Source of the DNA: Pseudomonadota bacterium
Lineage (GTDB): Bacteria; Pseudomonadota; Alphaproteobacteria; GCA-2746255
Assembly (NCBI GenBank): GCA_040752895.1
Contig: JBFMHN010000002.1
Coordinates: 453,157 to 517,156 of the forward strand
Reading direction: 5' to 3'
DNA: 64,000 bases
This document shows, in pieces, positions 17,191-26,285 of the stretch (its first letter is position 1; the number at the start of each line of letters is the position of its first letter). The position numbers and the translations under genes are program-made. The notes below the pieces were generated by a model. The model searched no databases and was not told where the DNA came from. It saw nothing but the letters and a program-made list of their open reading frames with translations.

Positions 17191-17897
17191 CCCGGCGCCC
17201 TATCCTTGAGATCGCCGCCGCCGCGTTCATCCTCTCGGCCGTTCCCGCCCTAGCCATGGATGGGGAACATGGCGGCCAGGTCTTTCACCTGGTTCGCGCC
17301 GAGGTCGACTGGTCGAAGAGCGATGGCAAGGATCTCTTCGCGTGGGACGCCTCCGGCTGGATCGGCGGCGACCGGGACAAGGCCTGGTTCCGATCCGAGG
17401 GCGAAACCCTCGGCGGCAAGACCGAACAGGCCGAACTTTGGGGGATGTATAGCCGCAACATCGCCGCCTTCTGGGATGTGCAGGCGGGCATTCGCCAGGA
17501 TTTCGAGCCAACAACCGTAACCTATGCGGTCATCGGTATCGAAGGACTGGCGAAGTACTTCTTCGAAACAAGCGCGCATGCCTTTGTAAGCGACAAGGGT
17601 GACGTGAGCGCGCGGATCGTGCAGGCCATCGATCTCTTGATCACGCAAAGGTTTATTGCCGAGCCACATATTGAATTGAATCTTTACGCGCAAGACGTGC
17701 CGGACCGTCATGTTGGGGCAGGGCTGTCCGACATTGAGGTTGGGCTTCAATTTCGCTACGAGATCCTTCGAGAATTTGCACCCTACGTCGACGTGAATTA
17801 TGCGCGCGCGGTTGGCGAAACGGCGAGTCGTATCCGTGCGGCGGGCGAGGACCCGGAAGAGTTCACGGTTCGGCTTGGACTTCGATTCTGGCTTTGA
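17187..17897 (+). CDS. copB: Copper resistance outer-membrane protein CopB
   Basis: A 236-residue beta-barrel protein with signal peptide (LEIAAAAFILSAVPALAMDG). The blocks VEVDWS-like RAEVDWSKSDG, WDASGWIGGD, KAWFRSEGE and FWDVQAGIRQDF are typical of CopB. The C-terminus EEFTVRLGLRFWL ends in the aromatic pattern used for outer-membrane insertion. The usual His/Met-rich N-terminal region is nearly absent here (only MDGEHGG), so this is a short CopB. ATG 17187 overlaps the copA stop. Confidence 0.9.
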   Translation: MTRRPILEIAAAAFILSAVPALAMDGEHGGQVFHLVRAEVDWSKSDGKDLFAWDASGWIGGDRDKAWFRSEGETLGGKTEQAELWGMYSRNIAAFWDVQAGIRQDFEPTTVTYAVIGIEGLAKYFFETSAHAFVSDKGDVSARIVQAIDLLITQRFIAEPHIELNLYAQDVPDRHVGAGLSDIEVGLQFRYEILREFAPYVDVNYARAVGETASRIRAAGEDPEEFTVRLGLRFWL

Positions 17898-17922
17898 CCA
17901 AAAGACTTGTGGAGATTGCAGC

Positions 17923-18417
17923 ATGAACAAGAGGTTTTTCGTTTTTGCCGCCATGGCGATGCTTTCCGTTTCCGGCGCGGCGCTGGCCAGGGGTGATCAC
18001 AAAATAGCCGAGGAGGTGGCCTTCGGCCGACCCGGCGATCCCAAGAAGGTCACCCGGACCGTGACGTTAGAGGCGACCGAGATCGCTTTCAGCACCCAAG
18101 AGCTCACCTTCAAGATGGGCGAGACCGTGAAGTTCGTGCTCGTCAACAAAGGCGAACAAAATCACGAGATAACGATTGGCGACGCGGCGATGCAGCAAAC
18201 GCACCGGAAGATGATGGCCGAGATGACCGGCGTGAGTCACGCCGAAATGGATGCCAAGATGCCGGAACACAAGATGCACGGTAATTCCGTCGACTCCGAG
18301 CCCGGCGAGACAAAGACCTTGGTCTGGCAATTCACGAAGCCAGGCGTTTTCGAATTCGCCTGCAACTACCCGGGCCACGCCGAAGTGGGCATGGAAGGAA
18401 AAATTACCGTGCGTTGA
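17923..18417 (+). CDS. Periplasmic cupredoxin-like copper protein
   Basis: A 164-residue protein with signal peptide (FFVFAAMAMLSVSGAALA). The cupredoxin fold is seen from TEIAFSTQELTFKMGETVKF onwards. The type 1 copper ligands are inferred as His in QNHEI and Cys, His and Met in FACNYPGHAEVGM. A His/Met-rich loop (THRKMMAEMTG, MPEHKMHG) between them may bind extra copper. Starts 25 bp after copB; completes the copper operon, likely as a copper carrier. CopC-type ligand sets are not seen. Confidence 0.85.
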   Translation: MNKRFFVFAAMAMLSVSGAALARGDHKIAEEVAFGRPGDPKKVTRTVTLEATEIAFSTQELTFKMGETVKFVLVNKGEQNHEITIGDAAMQQTHRKMMAEMTGVSHAEMDAKMPEHKMHGNSVDSEPGETKTLVWQFTKPGVFEFACNYPGHAEVGMEGKITVR

Positions 18418-18600
18418 TGCATCGCAACCACGGTCTGGCAACCCGTCCGCCTACCGAAGGCCGTCCGAATAACGGCGACCGCTGGTAACAAGACGGAAGC
18501 CTTCGCTTTCCATCGAGACCGCTATGGTTACTGCCGTGCCCCATGGGGTGCTCCGGCCAACCAATGCACCGGGCCCATTGAAGTTGGAAATATAATAATT

Positions 18601-18616
18601 CTTGTTTATCAACAAG
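18601..18616 (-). terminator. Weak hairpin downstream of tRNA-Arg
   Basis: On the minus strand CTTGTT-GATA-AACAAG (6-bp stem) lies 5 nt beyond the tRNA CCA end and runs into AT-rich AATTATTATATTT. This is a plausible tRNA terminator although the stem is short. Confidence 0.4.
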
Positions 18617-18621
18617 GTAGC

Positions 18622-18698
<77 letters not shown>

Positions 18699-18717
18699 AT
18701 TCGCGAAGGTGGAAAAC

Positions 18718-19743
18718 CTACTCCAAAGGGGAGGCGGCTGCAAACCGATCCGCCCTCTCTCTCTCCGTCAGGAGCCAGGCCCGGGCCACCTCCTCGGCGC
18801 CGGAGGGCAGCGGGGTTTCCTCTGCCAATATCCAACTGGCGAGGTCTTCCAGCACGGTCTTGGCCTGCAAATCGCGCAGCAGCAAGTGGTAACCTTTCTC
18901 GTAAACCGCGATCCGCACGTCGTTCGGCCGCGGCCGTGGCAGCTGCGCGACCATCACCCGGAAGGCGTCCTTCGGCACGATTTCGTCCTTCTCGCCATAG
19001 AGAATCAGCGCCGGCCCCTTGAGCCGGTCGACGGCGGCAAGCGCGTCGTCCATCAGGTTCACAAGCCCCCACAGCGCGTCCACCCGGCTTTTCTTGATGA
19101 CGTTGGGATCGCGGCCGAGGGCCTTCAGCATCTCGATGTTATCGGAAGGCGGGATATCCAGACCGCGGCTCGAAAGCTTCGCCCATGGCAGCGTGTGGGC
19201 GGCAAGCCAGAGAAGGGCGGGTTCGTAGAAGCGCATCGTCTTCCGCGCGCGAAGGGCGGGGGATGTCAGCACGATGCCGTCGGCTTCAAGCGGGGCTTCG
19301 GCAAGCGCGGCGAGCAGGACGGCACCCCCCATGCTTTCGCCCAAAAGATAAAGCGGGGTTTCCGGGTAGGCTTCGCGCAGGAGTGCAGCCGCGGTTCGCG
19401 CATCCCCGGTCAGGGTTTTCTCCCCCGGCCACAGGCCGCGGTTGGGCGCCTGGCCGAAGCCACGCTGGTCGTAGGCGTAGACTGCGATGCCGTGCCGGGC
19501 CAGGGTGCGGGCCGGCGCCTCGAAGGTAAGCCGGTAATCGTTGAAACCGTGCAGGCTCAGGAGAATCGCCTGCGGTTTTTCCTCGGGCAGGAAACGCGCG
19601 AGCGGCAGCTCGGCGCCGTCCGCCATGCGGATGCGGTCTTCGAAAAGCCTTGGCTCGACGGCGGCCGGCCCGGCGCCAAGGCTGAGCGGTGCGCAGGCGG
19701 AAAGCGGGAGCAGAAGAAGAAAGGCAAAAAAGAGCCGGCTCAC
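18718..19743 (-). CDS. Alpha/beta hydrolase lipoprotein (monoacylglycerol lipase-like)
   Basis: A 341-residue protein with a lipoprotein signal (FFAFLLLLPLSAC, lipobox L-S-A-C at about 14-17), so probably membrane-anchored in the periplasm. Hydrolase features: LLSLHGFNDY (oxyanion HG), AYDQRGFGQ, the nucleophile elbow GESMGG, an Asp in LYGEKDEIVP and a His in YEKGYHLLL. Family members cleave acylglycerols or lysophospholipids. GTG 19743 overlaps the ABC ATPase stop (GTGA), so the two are co-transcribed. Confidence 0.85.
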   Translation of the reverse strand: MSRLFFAFLLLLPLSACAPLSLGAGPAAVEPRLFEDRIRMADGAELPLARFLPEEKPQAILLSLHGFNDYRLTFEAPARTLARHGIAVYAYDQRGFGQAPNRGLWPGEKTLTGDARTAAALLREAYPETPLYLLGESMGGAVLLAALAEAPLEADGIVLTSPALRARKTMRFYEPALLWLAAHTLPWAKLSSRGLDIPPSDNIEMLKALGRDPNVIKKSRVDALWGLVNLMDDALAAVDRLKGPALILYGEKDEIVPKDAFRVMVAQLPRPRPNDVRIAVYEKGYHLLLRDLQAKTVLEDLASWILAEETPLPSGAEEVARAWLLTERERADRFAAASPLE

Positions 19744-20738
19744 CGACCCGGCCTTTCTTCCCGCCGCGCCGCGGGGCTTTGCGTGAGTTGCAGGAAAAGA
19801 TCCTCGAGGTCGCTTTCCCGCGTCGAAAGGTCGGTCAGGTTTAAACCCGCGTCGTGCACGGCCTTGAGGATTTCAACGATGCCGGTCTCGCTTGTTCGGA
19901 AGCCAAAGCGCAGGCAGCGCGGCGGCTGGAAACTCACCCGGAAGCGCCCGAGAGCCGCCGGCACCGCGTGCAGGTCTTCGGCCACTGTTACGACGATCTC
20001 CCGCTGGTCCATCCGGCGAAGCAGCGCTTCCGTGCTGTCGCAAGCGACGAGCCGTCCGTGATCGAGGATGGCGATCCGTTCGCAAAGCCGCTCGGCTTCT
20101 TCCAGGTAATGCGTCGTGAGCAGGACCGTCGTGCCTTCCGCCTTCAGCTCACGGAGAAGCTCCCAGATCTGCTGGCGAAGTTCGACGTCGACGCCCGCCG
20201 TCGGCTCGTCCAGCACCAGGATCGGCGGGTCGTGGACCATCGCCTTCGCGATGAGCAGCCGCCGCCGCATGCCGCCGGAAAGACTGCGGGCGTAGGCGTC
20301 GGCTTTGTCCGAAAGCCGGAGCGCGCGGAGAATCGCGTCCGTCCGGCGCGCCTTCTTCGGAACCCCGTAGAACCCCGCCTGCATTTCCAGCGCCTCCCTC
20401 GGCGTGAAAAAGGGATCGAGGTTGAGTTCCTGCGGCACGACGCCGATCGCGGCGCGGGCGAGCCTCGGTTCCCGGTCGAGGTCATGGCCCCAGACGCGAA
20501 CCTGGCCGGCCGTCTTTACCGTCAACCCGGCCAGGACGTTGATGAGGGTAGACTTCCCGGCGCCGTTCGGCCCTAAAAGCCCGAAGAAGACGCCGCGGGG
20601 AATCTCAAGGTCGAAGTTCTCAAGCGCCAGTACGCCGCCCAGCCCGGCGCCTTCTCCATAGACCTTCCGCAACCCCCGGATTTCGATGGCGTTTTCGGAA
20701 AGCCCGGGCGCCGCTTTCCCTGGAGTTGTTTCGTTCAT
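19740..20738 (-). CDS. ABC transporter ATP-binding protein (DrrA/NodI-type)
   Basis: A 332-residue ATPase with Walker A GPNGAGKST, Q-loop VVPQELNLDP, signature LSGGMRRRL, Walker B ILVLDEPTAGVD and H-loop TTHYLEEAE. The C-terminal 100 residues after LLRRM are the extension of the DrrA/NodI/YadG group of export-type ATPases. Such ATPases pair with an ABC2-type permease. None is seen next to it: downstream is the hydrolase and upstream the divergent zinc-finger/polA pair. The partner is therefore elsewhere. Substrate not predictable. Confidence 0.9.
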   Translation of the reverse strand: MNETTPGKAAPGLSENAIEIRGLRKVYGEGAGLGGVLALENFDLEIPRGVFFGLLGPNGAGKSTLINVLAGLTVKTAGQVRVWGHDLDREPRLARAAIGVVPQELNLDPFFTPREALEMQAGFYGVPKKARRTDAILRALRLSDKADAYARSLSGGMRRRLLIAKAMVHDPPILVLDEPTAGVDVELRQQIWELLRELKAEGTTVLLTTHYLEEAERLCERIAILDHGRLVACDSTEALLRRMDQREIVVTVAEDLHAVPAALGRFRVSFQPPRCLRFGFRTSETGIVEILKAVHDAGLNLTDLSTRESDLEDLFLQLTQSPAARREERPGR

Positions 20739-20830
20739 GTGCTAAAGCTTAAGGGGCTGGCGGTTGATTGTCCGCTTCCAATCGGTATCATCCGTCGAAT
20801 CATTTGCGGGATCAAGGAAAGACCAAAAAC

Positions 20831-21004
20831 ATGGAAGCGGATACGGTGTTGGCGGGCCACCCGATCGTTGCTTGCGACGGCGGCGGCGGGGCGGGGCATC
20901 CCCGCGTTTTCCTGGACATGGAAGAAAGGGGCGAGGTCGTTTGCCCCTATTGCAGCCGCCGCTTCGTCCTCAAGGAAAGTGCTCCGGAAAGCATTGAACC
21001 TTGA
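20831..21004 (+). CDS. Small zinc-finger protein (zf-CHCC, NDUFS6-like)
   Basis: A 57-residue protein. Ligands read C (VACDGG), H (GHPRVFLDM) and C-x2-C (VVCPYCSRRFVL), the CHCC zinc ribbon of the family that includes the complex I accessory subunit NDUFS6. Alphaproteobacterial copies are common and mostly uncharacterised. The stop TGA overlaps the TTG start of polA (TTGA), so polA is translationally coupled to it. ATG 20831 was chosen because the family begins at this point; the frame is open to 20768. Confidence 0.8.
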   Translation: MEADTVLAGHPIVACDGGGGAGHPRVFLDMEERGEVVCPYCSRRFVLKESAPESIEP

Positions 21005-23772
21005 GCGCGAAGCCCAAGCACGTCTTCCTTGTTGACGGCTCCGGCTTTATTTTTCGCGCCTACCATGCCCTTCCTTCCCTGACCCGCCCCGACGGCACGC
21101 CGGTCGGCGCCGTCTTCGGCTTCACGCAGATGCTGATGAAGCTTCTGAACGAAACGGATGCCGACCACATCGCCGTCGTCTTCGATTCGGACCGGGTGAG
21201 TTTCCGGAACGCGATCTACCCTGCCTACAAGGCCAACCGGCCCGAGACGCCGGAGGACCTGATCCCCCAGTTCGCGCTGGTGCGCGAGGCGACGGAAGCC
21301 TTTGCCGTGTCCGCGGTCGAGCTGAAGGGCTTCGAGGCGGACGATCTGATCGCGACCTACGCGCGCGCCGCCGCGCGCGAGGGCGCGGAGGTGACAATCG
21401 TTTCCTCCGACAAGGACTTGATGCAGCTTGTCGGCGGCCCGGTCACGATGTTCGACGCCATGCGGAATCGCAGGATCGGACCTAAGGAGGTGGAGGAAAA
21501 ATTCGGTGTCGGCCCCGAGCAGGTCGTCGAGGTGCAGGCCCTGGCCGGCGATTCGACCGATAACATTCCCGGCGTTCCCGGCATCGGCGTCAAGACGGCG
21601 GCTGAGCTCGTCCGGCAATACGGGGATCTTGAGAACCTGCTCCGGCACGCGGACGAGATCCCGCAGCCAAAGCGCCGCGAGCGGTTGCGGGAAAACGCCG
21701 AGCTTGCCCGCGTTTCCCGCAAGCTGGTGGCGCTCCGCGACGACGTTGAGATGCCGGTCCCGCTCGCATCCTTCAAGGTGAGAAAGCCGGATGCGGGGCG
21801 GCTTCTTGCCTTCCTTAAGGCGCAGGGTTTCCGCACCCTGGTCGCCCGGGTCGAAGGCAGTATGCCGGGCGGTGCGCCGCAGGCGGAAGCCGCCGCGGAG
21901 CTCAAGGCGTCCGCCAAGGACCGCGACTACGAGCTCGTGCAATCGGTCGGGCGCCTGAAGGCCTGGATCGCGGCAGCCGAGGAGGCGGGTAGCGTCGCCT
22001 TTGATACGGAAACGACGAGCCTGGACGCCACCCAGGCCGAGCTTGTCGGTTTCTCCCTGTCCGTGACGCCGGGGAAGGCCTGCTACGTGCCGCTTTCGCA
22101 TCGGCAAACCCAGGACGGCACGCTCGCGCTGGCCGGCGAGGCCGGCGAGGGGATGCCGCAGATCGCCTTCGACGCGGCGTTGAAGCTTTTAAAGCCCCTG
22201 CTGGAAAACCCGAGCGTCCTCAAGGTCGGCCAGAATCTGAAGTACGACATGCTGGTTATCCGCCGCTACGGGATTTCGATTTTTCCCTTCGACGATACGA
22301 TGCTCCTCTCTTATGCCCTTGAAGGGGGCCTGCACGGGCACGGCATGGACGAGCTTGCCAGGCTTCATCTCGGCATCGAGACGATCACCTACAAAGACGT
22401 CGCCGGCAGCGGCAAGAACCGGCTTCGCTTCGATCAGGTTCCGCTGCAAAAGGCCTGCGACTACGCGGCCGAGGACGCCGACGTGACGGGCAGGCTGTAT
22501 CGGCTTTTGAAGCCCCGCCTTGCCCAGGACCACATGACGCGCGTCTATGAGACGATCGAACGGCCGCTGGTTCCCGTCCTCGTCGAGATGGAAGCGGCCG
22601 GCATTCGCGTGGACAAGGCGGGACTTCGCAAGCTGAGCGCGGAATTCGCCGGCCGGATGGCGACGCTCGAGACCGAGATCCACAAGGCCGCGGGCCGTCC
22701 TTTCAACGTCGCCTCGCCGAAGCAGCTGGGCGAAATCTTGTTCGACGAGATGGGCCTGGACGGCGGCCGGAGGGGAAAGGCCGGCGCCTACGGCACGGAC
22801 GCGAGCGTGCTCGAAGAACTGGCGGCCGAAGGCCATGCGTTGCCAGCCCGCGTCCTCGACTGGCGGCAGATCGCGAAGCTGAAAAGCACCTATACGGATG
22901 CGCTCATACAGCAAATCCATCCCGAAACCGGCCGTGTGCATACGTCCTATGCGATGGCGGCGACCTCGACGGGAAGGCTTGCCTCCTCGGACCCTAATTT
23001 GCAGAACATTCCCATCCGCACGGAGGACGGCCGCAAGATCCGCCGGGCTTTCGTCGCCGAGAAGGGTTTTTGCCTGCTTTCCGCCGACTATTCGCAGATC
23101 GAACTTCGCCTGCTGGCCGAAGTAGCCGACGTCGGAACCCTGCGCGAGGCGTTCCATGCCGGGATCGACATCCACGCGCTCACCGCCTCCCAGGTCTTTG
23201 GCGTGCCGGTCAAGGGCATGGACCCGACGGTGCGCCGGAAGGCGAAGGCAATCAATTTCGGAATCATCTACGGGATCAGCCCGTTCGGGCTTGCCCGCCA
23301 GCTCGGTATTTCGCAAAAGGAAGCGGCGGCGTACATCGACGCTTATTTCGAGCGCTACCCAGGCATCAAGGCCTATATGGAAAAAACCAAGGCCTTCGCA
23401 CGCGAGCACGGCTTCGTCACGACGCTGTTCGGGCGGCGCTGCTTCGTCCCCGGCATCCAGGATAAAAACCCGGCGCGCCGCAATTTCTCCGAGCGCGCCG
23501 CGATCAACGCGCCGCTGCAAGGGGCCGCCGCCGATATCATCAAGCGCGCCATGCTTCGCGTGGGCCCGGCGCTCCGGCAGGCGAAGCTTGCGGCGCGCCT
23601 GCTGTTGCAGGTGCACGACGAACTCGTCTTCGAGGTGCCGGCCGGGGAAGCAAAGGAAACGGAGGCGCTCGTCAGCCGCCTCATGGCGGAGGCCGCATCC
23701 CCCGCCGTTTCCTTGAGCGTTCCTCTCGTCGTCGAAACGAACGCAGCCATGAACTGGGCGGACGCCCACTGA
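21001..23772 (+). CDS. polA: DNA polymerase I
   Basis: A 923-residue full-length enzyme. The N-terminal 5' nuclease shows VDGSGFIFRAYHALP, EADDLIATYA and SSDKDLMQLV. The 3'-5' exonuclease domain keeps its catalytic acids (SVAFDTETTSLD, with Y-A-A-E-D-A-D later), so proofreading is likely functional. Polymerase motifs A, B and C are SADYSQIELRLLAE, RRKAKAINFGIIYG and LQVHDELVFEV. Start is TTG 21001, overlapping the zinc-finger gene. A bidirectional terminator separates it from convergent pckA. Confidence 0.97.
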   Translation: MSAKPKHVFLVDGSGFIFRAYHALPSLTRPDGTPVGAVFGFTQMLMKLLNETDADHIAVVFDSDRVSFRNAIYPAYKANRPETPEDLIPQFALVREATEAFAVSAVELKGFEADDLIATYARAAAREGAEVTIVSSDKDLMQLVGGPVTMFDAMRNRRIGPKEVEEKFGVGPEQVVEVQALAGDSTDNIPGVPGIGVKTAAELVRQYGDLENLLRHADEIPQPKRRERLRENAELARVSRKLVALRDDVEMPVPLASFKVRKPDAGRLLAFLKAQGFRTLVARVEGSMPGGAPQAEAAAELKASAKDRDYELVQSVGRLKAWIAAAEEAGSVAFDTETTSLDATQAELVGFSLSVTPGKACYVPLSHRQTQDGTLALAGEAGEGMPQIAFDAALKLLKPLLENPSVLKVGQNLKYDMLVIRRYGISIFPFDDTMLLSYALEGGLHGHGMDELARLHLGIETITYKDVAGSGKNRLRFDQVPLQKACDYAAEDADVTGRLYRLLKPRLAQDHMTRVYETIERPLVPVLVEMEAAGIRVDKAGLRKLSAEFAGRMATLETEIHKAAGRPFNVASPKQLGEILFDEMGLDGGRRGKAGAYGTDASVLEELAAEGHALPARVLDWRQIAKLKSTYTDALIQQIHPETGRVHTSYAMAATSTGRLASSDPNLQNIPIRTEDGRKIRRAFVAEKGFCLLSADYSQIELRLLAEVADVGTLREAFHAGIDIHALTASQVFGVPVKGMDPTVRRKAKAINFGIIYGISPFGLARQLGISQKEAAAYIDAYFERYPGIKAYMEKTKAFAREHGFVTTLFGRRCFVPGIQDKNPARRNFSERAAINAPLQGAAADIIKRAMLRVGPALRQAKLAARLLLQVHDELVFEVPAGEAKETEALVSRLMAEAASPAVSLSVPLVVETNAAMNWADAH

Positions 23773-23774
23773 GC

Positions 23775-23808
23775 CAAAAAAAACCGGCCCCTTGGCGGGG
23801 GCCGGTTT
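23775..23808. terminator. Bidirectional terminator between polA and pckA
   Basis: AAACCGGCCCC (23781-23791) pairs with GGGGCCGGTTT (23798-23808). The A8 run at 23776-23783 becomes a U-run for transcripts of pckA on the minus strand; the plus side has only TTT. It serves both convergent genes. Confidence 0.8.
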
Positions 23809-23843
23809 CGGTGTCTCCTCCCCGAAGATCCGAAGGTTTTTTT

Positions 23844-25454
23844 TCAAGCCGCGCGAATGGAGGCGGCTTTCACTTTTTCGTCCACGTGATTTTCGAATTG
23901 TTTGAAATTCTTTTCGAACCGCTGCGTCAAATTCCGCGCCGCGAGGTCATAGGCTTTCTTGTCGGCCCAGGTATGCCGCGGATTCAACACCTCGTCCGGC
24001 ACGTTCGGGCAGCTCTCCGGGATGTGCAGACCAAAGTGCGGGTCCTTCCGCGAGGCTGCCTTCGCCAGCCTCCCGTCGAGGGCGGCGTGCACCATCGCTC
24101 GGGTGTGGCCGATCTTCATGCGCTCGCCCGTGCCGTAGGCACCACCGCTCCAGCCGGTGTTCACGAGCCAGCAGTCCACCTTGTGCTTGGCGATCTTGTC
24201 GCGCAGAAGCTTGGCGTAAACCGTCGGATGGCGCGGCATGAAGGGTGCGCCGAAGCAGGTCGAGAAAGTGGCTTGCGGTTCGCTGCCCAAGCCCTTCTCG
24301 GTGCCGGCGACGCGCGCCGTATAGCCGGAGAGAAAGTGGTACATCGCCTGCTCCGGCGAAAGCCGGCTGATCGGGGGCAGCACGCCGAAAGCGTCGGCCG
24401 TCAGCATGATAATCGTTTTTGGATGGCCGCCGGCGCCGTCCTTGCTGGCGTTCGGGATGAAGTCGATCGGGTAGGAGGCGCGCGTGTTTTCCGTGAGCCT
24501 GGCGTCGTCTAAGTCGAGTATCCGGCTTCCTTCGTCATAGACGACGTTCTCAAGGATCGTACCGAAGCGCCGCGTCGTAGCGAAAATTTCCGGTTCCGCC
24601 GTCGGGCTGAGCCGAATCACCTTCGCGTAGCAGCCGCCTTCGAAATTGAAGACGCCGTTGTCGCTCCAGCCGTGCTCGTCGTCGCCGATGAGAGTCCGCT
24701 TCGGGTCGGCCGAGAGCGTCGTCTTGCCGGTACCCGAAAGGCCGAAGAAGATCGCGGTATCGCCGCCCGGTCCCATGTTGGCCGAGCAGTGCATCGGCAG
24801 CACGCCGCGTTCCGGCAGCAGGTAGTTCAGAATGCTGAAGACGGATTTCTTGATCTCGCCGGCGTAAGACGTGCCGCCGATGAGGACCAGCCGCTTCGAG
24901 AAATCGATGACGATAAAGACGTCCGAGTTCGTGCCGTCCACTTCCGGAATCGCCCGAAAGGAAGGCGCGTGCAGGATCGTGAACTGGGGGACGAAATCCC
25001 GCAGCTCGTCGCCGGTCGGCCGAATGAACATGTTGCGGGCGAACAGGCTATGCCAGGCCGTTTCCGTTACCACGCGGACGTGCAGTTGGAACGCTGGATC
25101 GCCGCCGCCGTAGCAGTCCTGAACGAAGACCTCCCGGCTTTCGAAATGGCCAAGCAGACGCTTGTAGATGCCGTCGAACTGCGCCAGCGAGATCGGGCGA
25201 TTGACGGCTCCCCAGTTGATGTTGGCCTGGTTGCCTGGCTCCTGCGTGAAGAATTTGTCGTTCGGCGCCCGTCCGGTATGGACTCCGGTATGGACGGCAA
25301 GCGGGCCGCCATGGACCAGGGTACCCTCGCCGCGCCGGATCGCTTCCTCGCAAAGCGTGGGCGTGGCGTAGTTCCAATGAATGTGGGAAAGATTGCGGAT
25401 GCCATGGCGTTCAAGCCCATGGCTGCTTCGTACAGGGCTGGTCTGCTGCAACAT
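23844..25454 (-). CDS. pckA: Phosphoenolpyruvate carboxykinase (ATP)
   Basis: A 536-residue ATP-dependent PEPCK, converting oxaloacetate to PEP in gluconeogenesis. The P-loop GLSGTGKTTLSADP and metal-binding GDDEHGWSDNGVFNFEGGCYAK are exact family blocks, as is GGTSYAGEIKKSVF. Length is normal. It is transcribed divergently from the PCu(A)C-hprK-rapZ-PTS run, the usual alphaproteobacterial arrangement except that chvI-chvG are not between them. Confidence 0.96.
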   Translation of the reverse strand: MLQQTSPVRSSHGLERHGIRNLSHIHWNYATPTLCEEAIRRGEGTLVHGGPLAVHTGVHTGRAPNDKFFTQEPGNQANINWGAVNRPISLAQFDGIYKRLLGHFESREVFVQDCYGGGDPAFQLHVRVVTETAWHSLFARNMFIRPTGDELRDFVPQFTILHAPSFRAIPEVDGTNSDVFIVIDFSKRLVLIGGTSYAGEIKKSVFSILNYLLPERGVLPMHCSANMGPGGDTAIFFGLSGTGKTTLSADPKRTLIGDDEHGWSDNGVFNFEGGCYAKVIRLSPTAEPEIFATTRRFGTILENVVYDEGSRILDLDDARLTENTRASYPIDFIPNASKDGAGGHPKTIIMLTADAFGVLPPISRLSPEQAMYHFLSGYTARVAGTEKGLGSEPQATFSTCFGAPFMPRHPTVYAKLLRDKIAKHKVDCWLVNTGWSGGAYGTGERMKIGHTRAMVHAALDGRLAKAASRKDPHFGLHIPESCPNVPDEVLNPRHTWADKKAYDLAARNLTQRFEKNFKQFENHVDEKVKAASIRAA

Positions 25455-25713
25455 TTTTCCCCTTGGGCAGGACGTTTCGATGGGACTTTTGGGAGGTCTG
25501 TGGCGAACGACCCCCCAATCAGCTTTCTCCTATCATGCCGAAATCGGACTGCCGAATCAATTGGACAAAAGAAGTAAATCTCAGCCTTTTCCGCGGCTTT
25601 TCTATTGGTGGTGGCGGGCTGCCCTTTGGCGCTTTCCAAAGGCCTTTTCCGGGCCGGGCGGCTGTGGCTAGATGGCGGTCGATTTCAAGACTTGCCACGG
25701 AAAAGATCTTGCC

Positions 25714-26193
25714 ATGACACGTTCGACGCGGGGCTTTGCCCTGGCCTTGGTTGGGCTACTTCTTACGGTTGTCGCCGCTTGCGGCGACGGCGGGGAGTCC
25801 CGCTTGCTGATATCGGACGCCTGGGCGCGGGCCAGCGCGGAAGGGGCGACGACAGGCGCGGTCTATCTGAGCATCCGGAACAGCGGCCCGGGGGATGACC
25901 GCCTGATAAGCGTCGAGACGATGCGGGCTGACAGGGCAATGCCCCATGGCCAGGAAATGAAAGGCGATACCCATCGTATGGTGGCGCTGGACGCCATTTC
26001 GCTGCCGGCGGGTCAAGAAGTACGCCTCGAACCCGGCGCCATGCACCTCATGCTGATGGGGCTGAAAAGCCCGCTTCGGGAGGGCGAGACCCTCACCTTG
26101 CGGCTGCGTTTCGCCAAGGCGACCGAGGTCGAGCTCGTCGTACCGGTTCTGAACCCCGGAACCGCCGGGCCGTTATCCGAGGAGATGGAGTAG
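25714..26193 (+). CDS. PCu(A)C-type periplasmic copper chaperone, lipoprotein
   Basis: A 159-residue protein with a lipoprotein leader (ALALVGLLLTVVAAC, Cys near residue 23). The domain has ISDAWARAS, TGAVYLSIRN, a Met/His cluster (MPHGQEMKGDTHRM) and LEPGAMHLMLMGLKSPL. These are the H/M ligands with which PCu(A)C proteins bind Cu(I) and deliver it to the cytochrome oxidase CuA site. I chose ATG 25714; a frame start at 25672 would push the leader inward. It occupies the slot where many alphaproteobacteria carry chvI-chvG. Spacing to hprK is 92 bp. Confidence 0.85.
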   Translation: MTRSTRGFALALVGLLLTVVAACGDGGESRLLISDAWARASAEGATTGAVYLSIRNSGPGDDRLISVETMRADRAMPHGQEMKGDTHRMVALDAISLPAGQEVRLEPGAMHLMLMGLKSPLREGETLTLRLRFAKATEVELVVPVLNPGTAGPLSEEME

Positions 26194-26285
26194 ACTCGAC
26201 AGTCAAGCAACCCAGTCAAGGTGCCGATCGACTCGCGAGCCTTTTCTGGCTCGGTGTCCCGGCTTCGGCGAGGAAAAAGCGCAGC

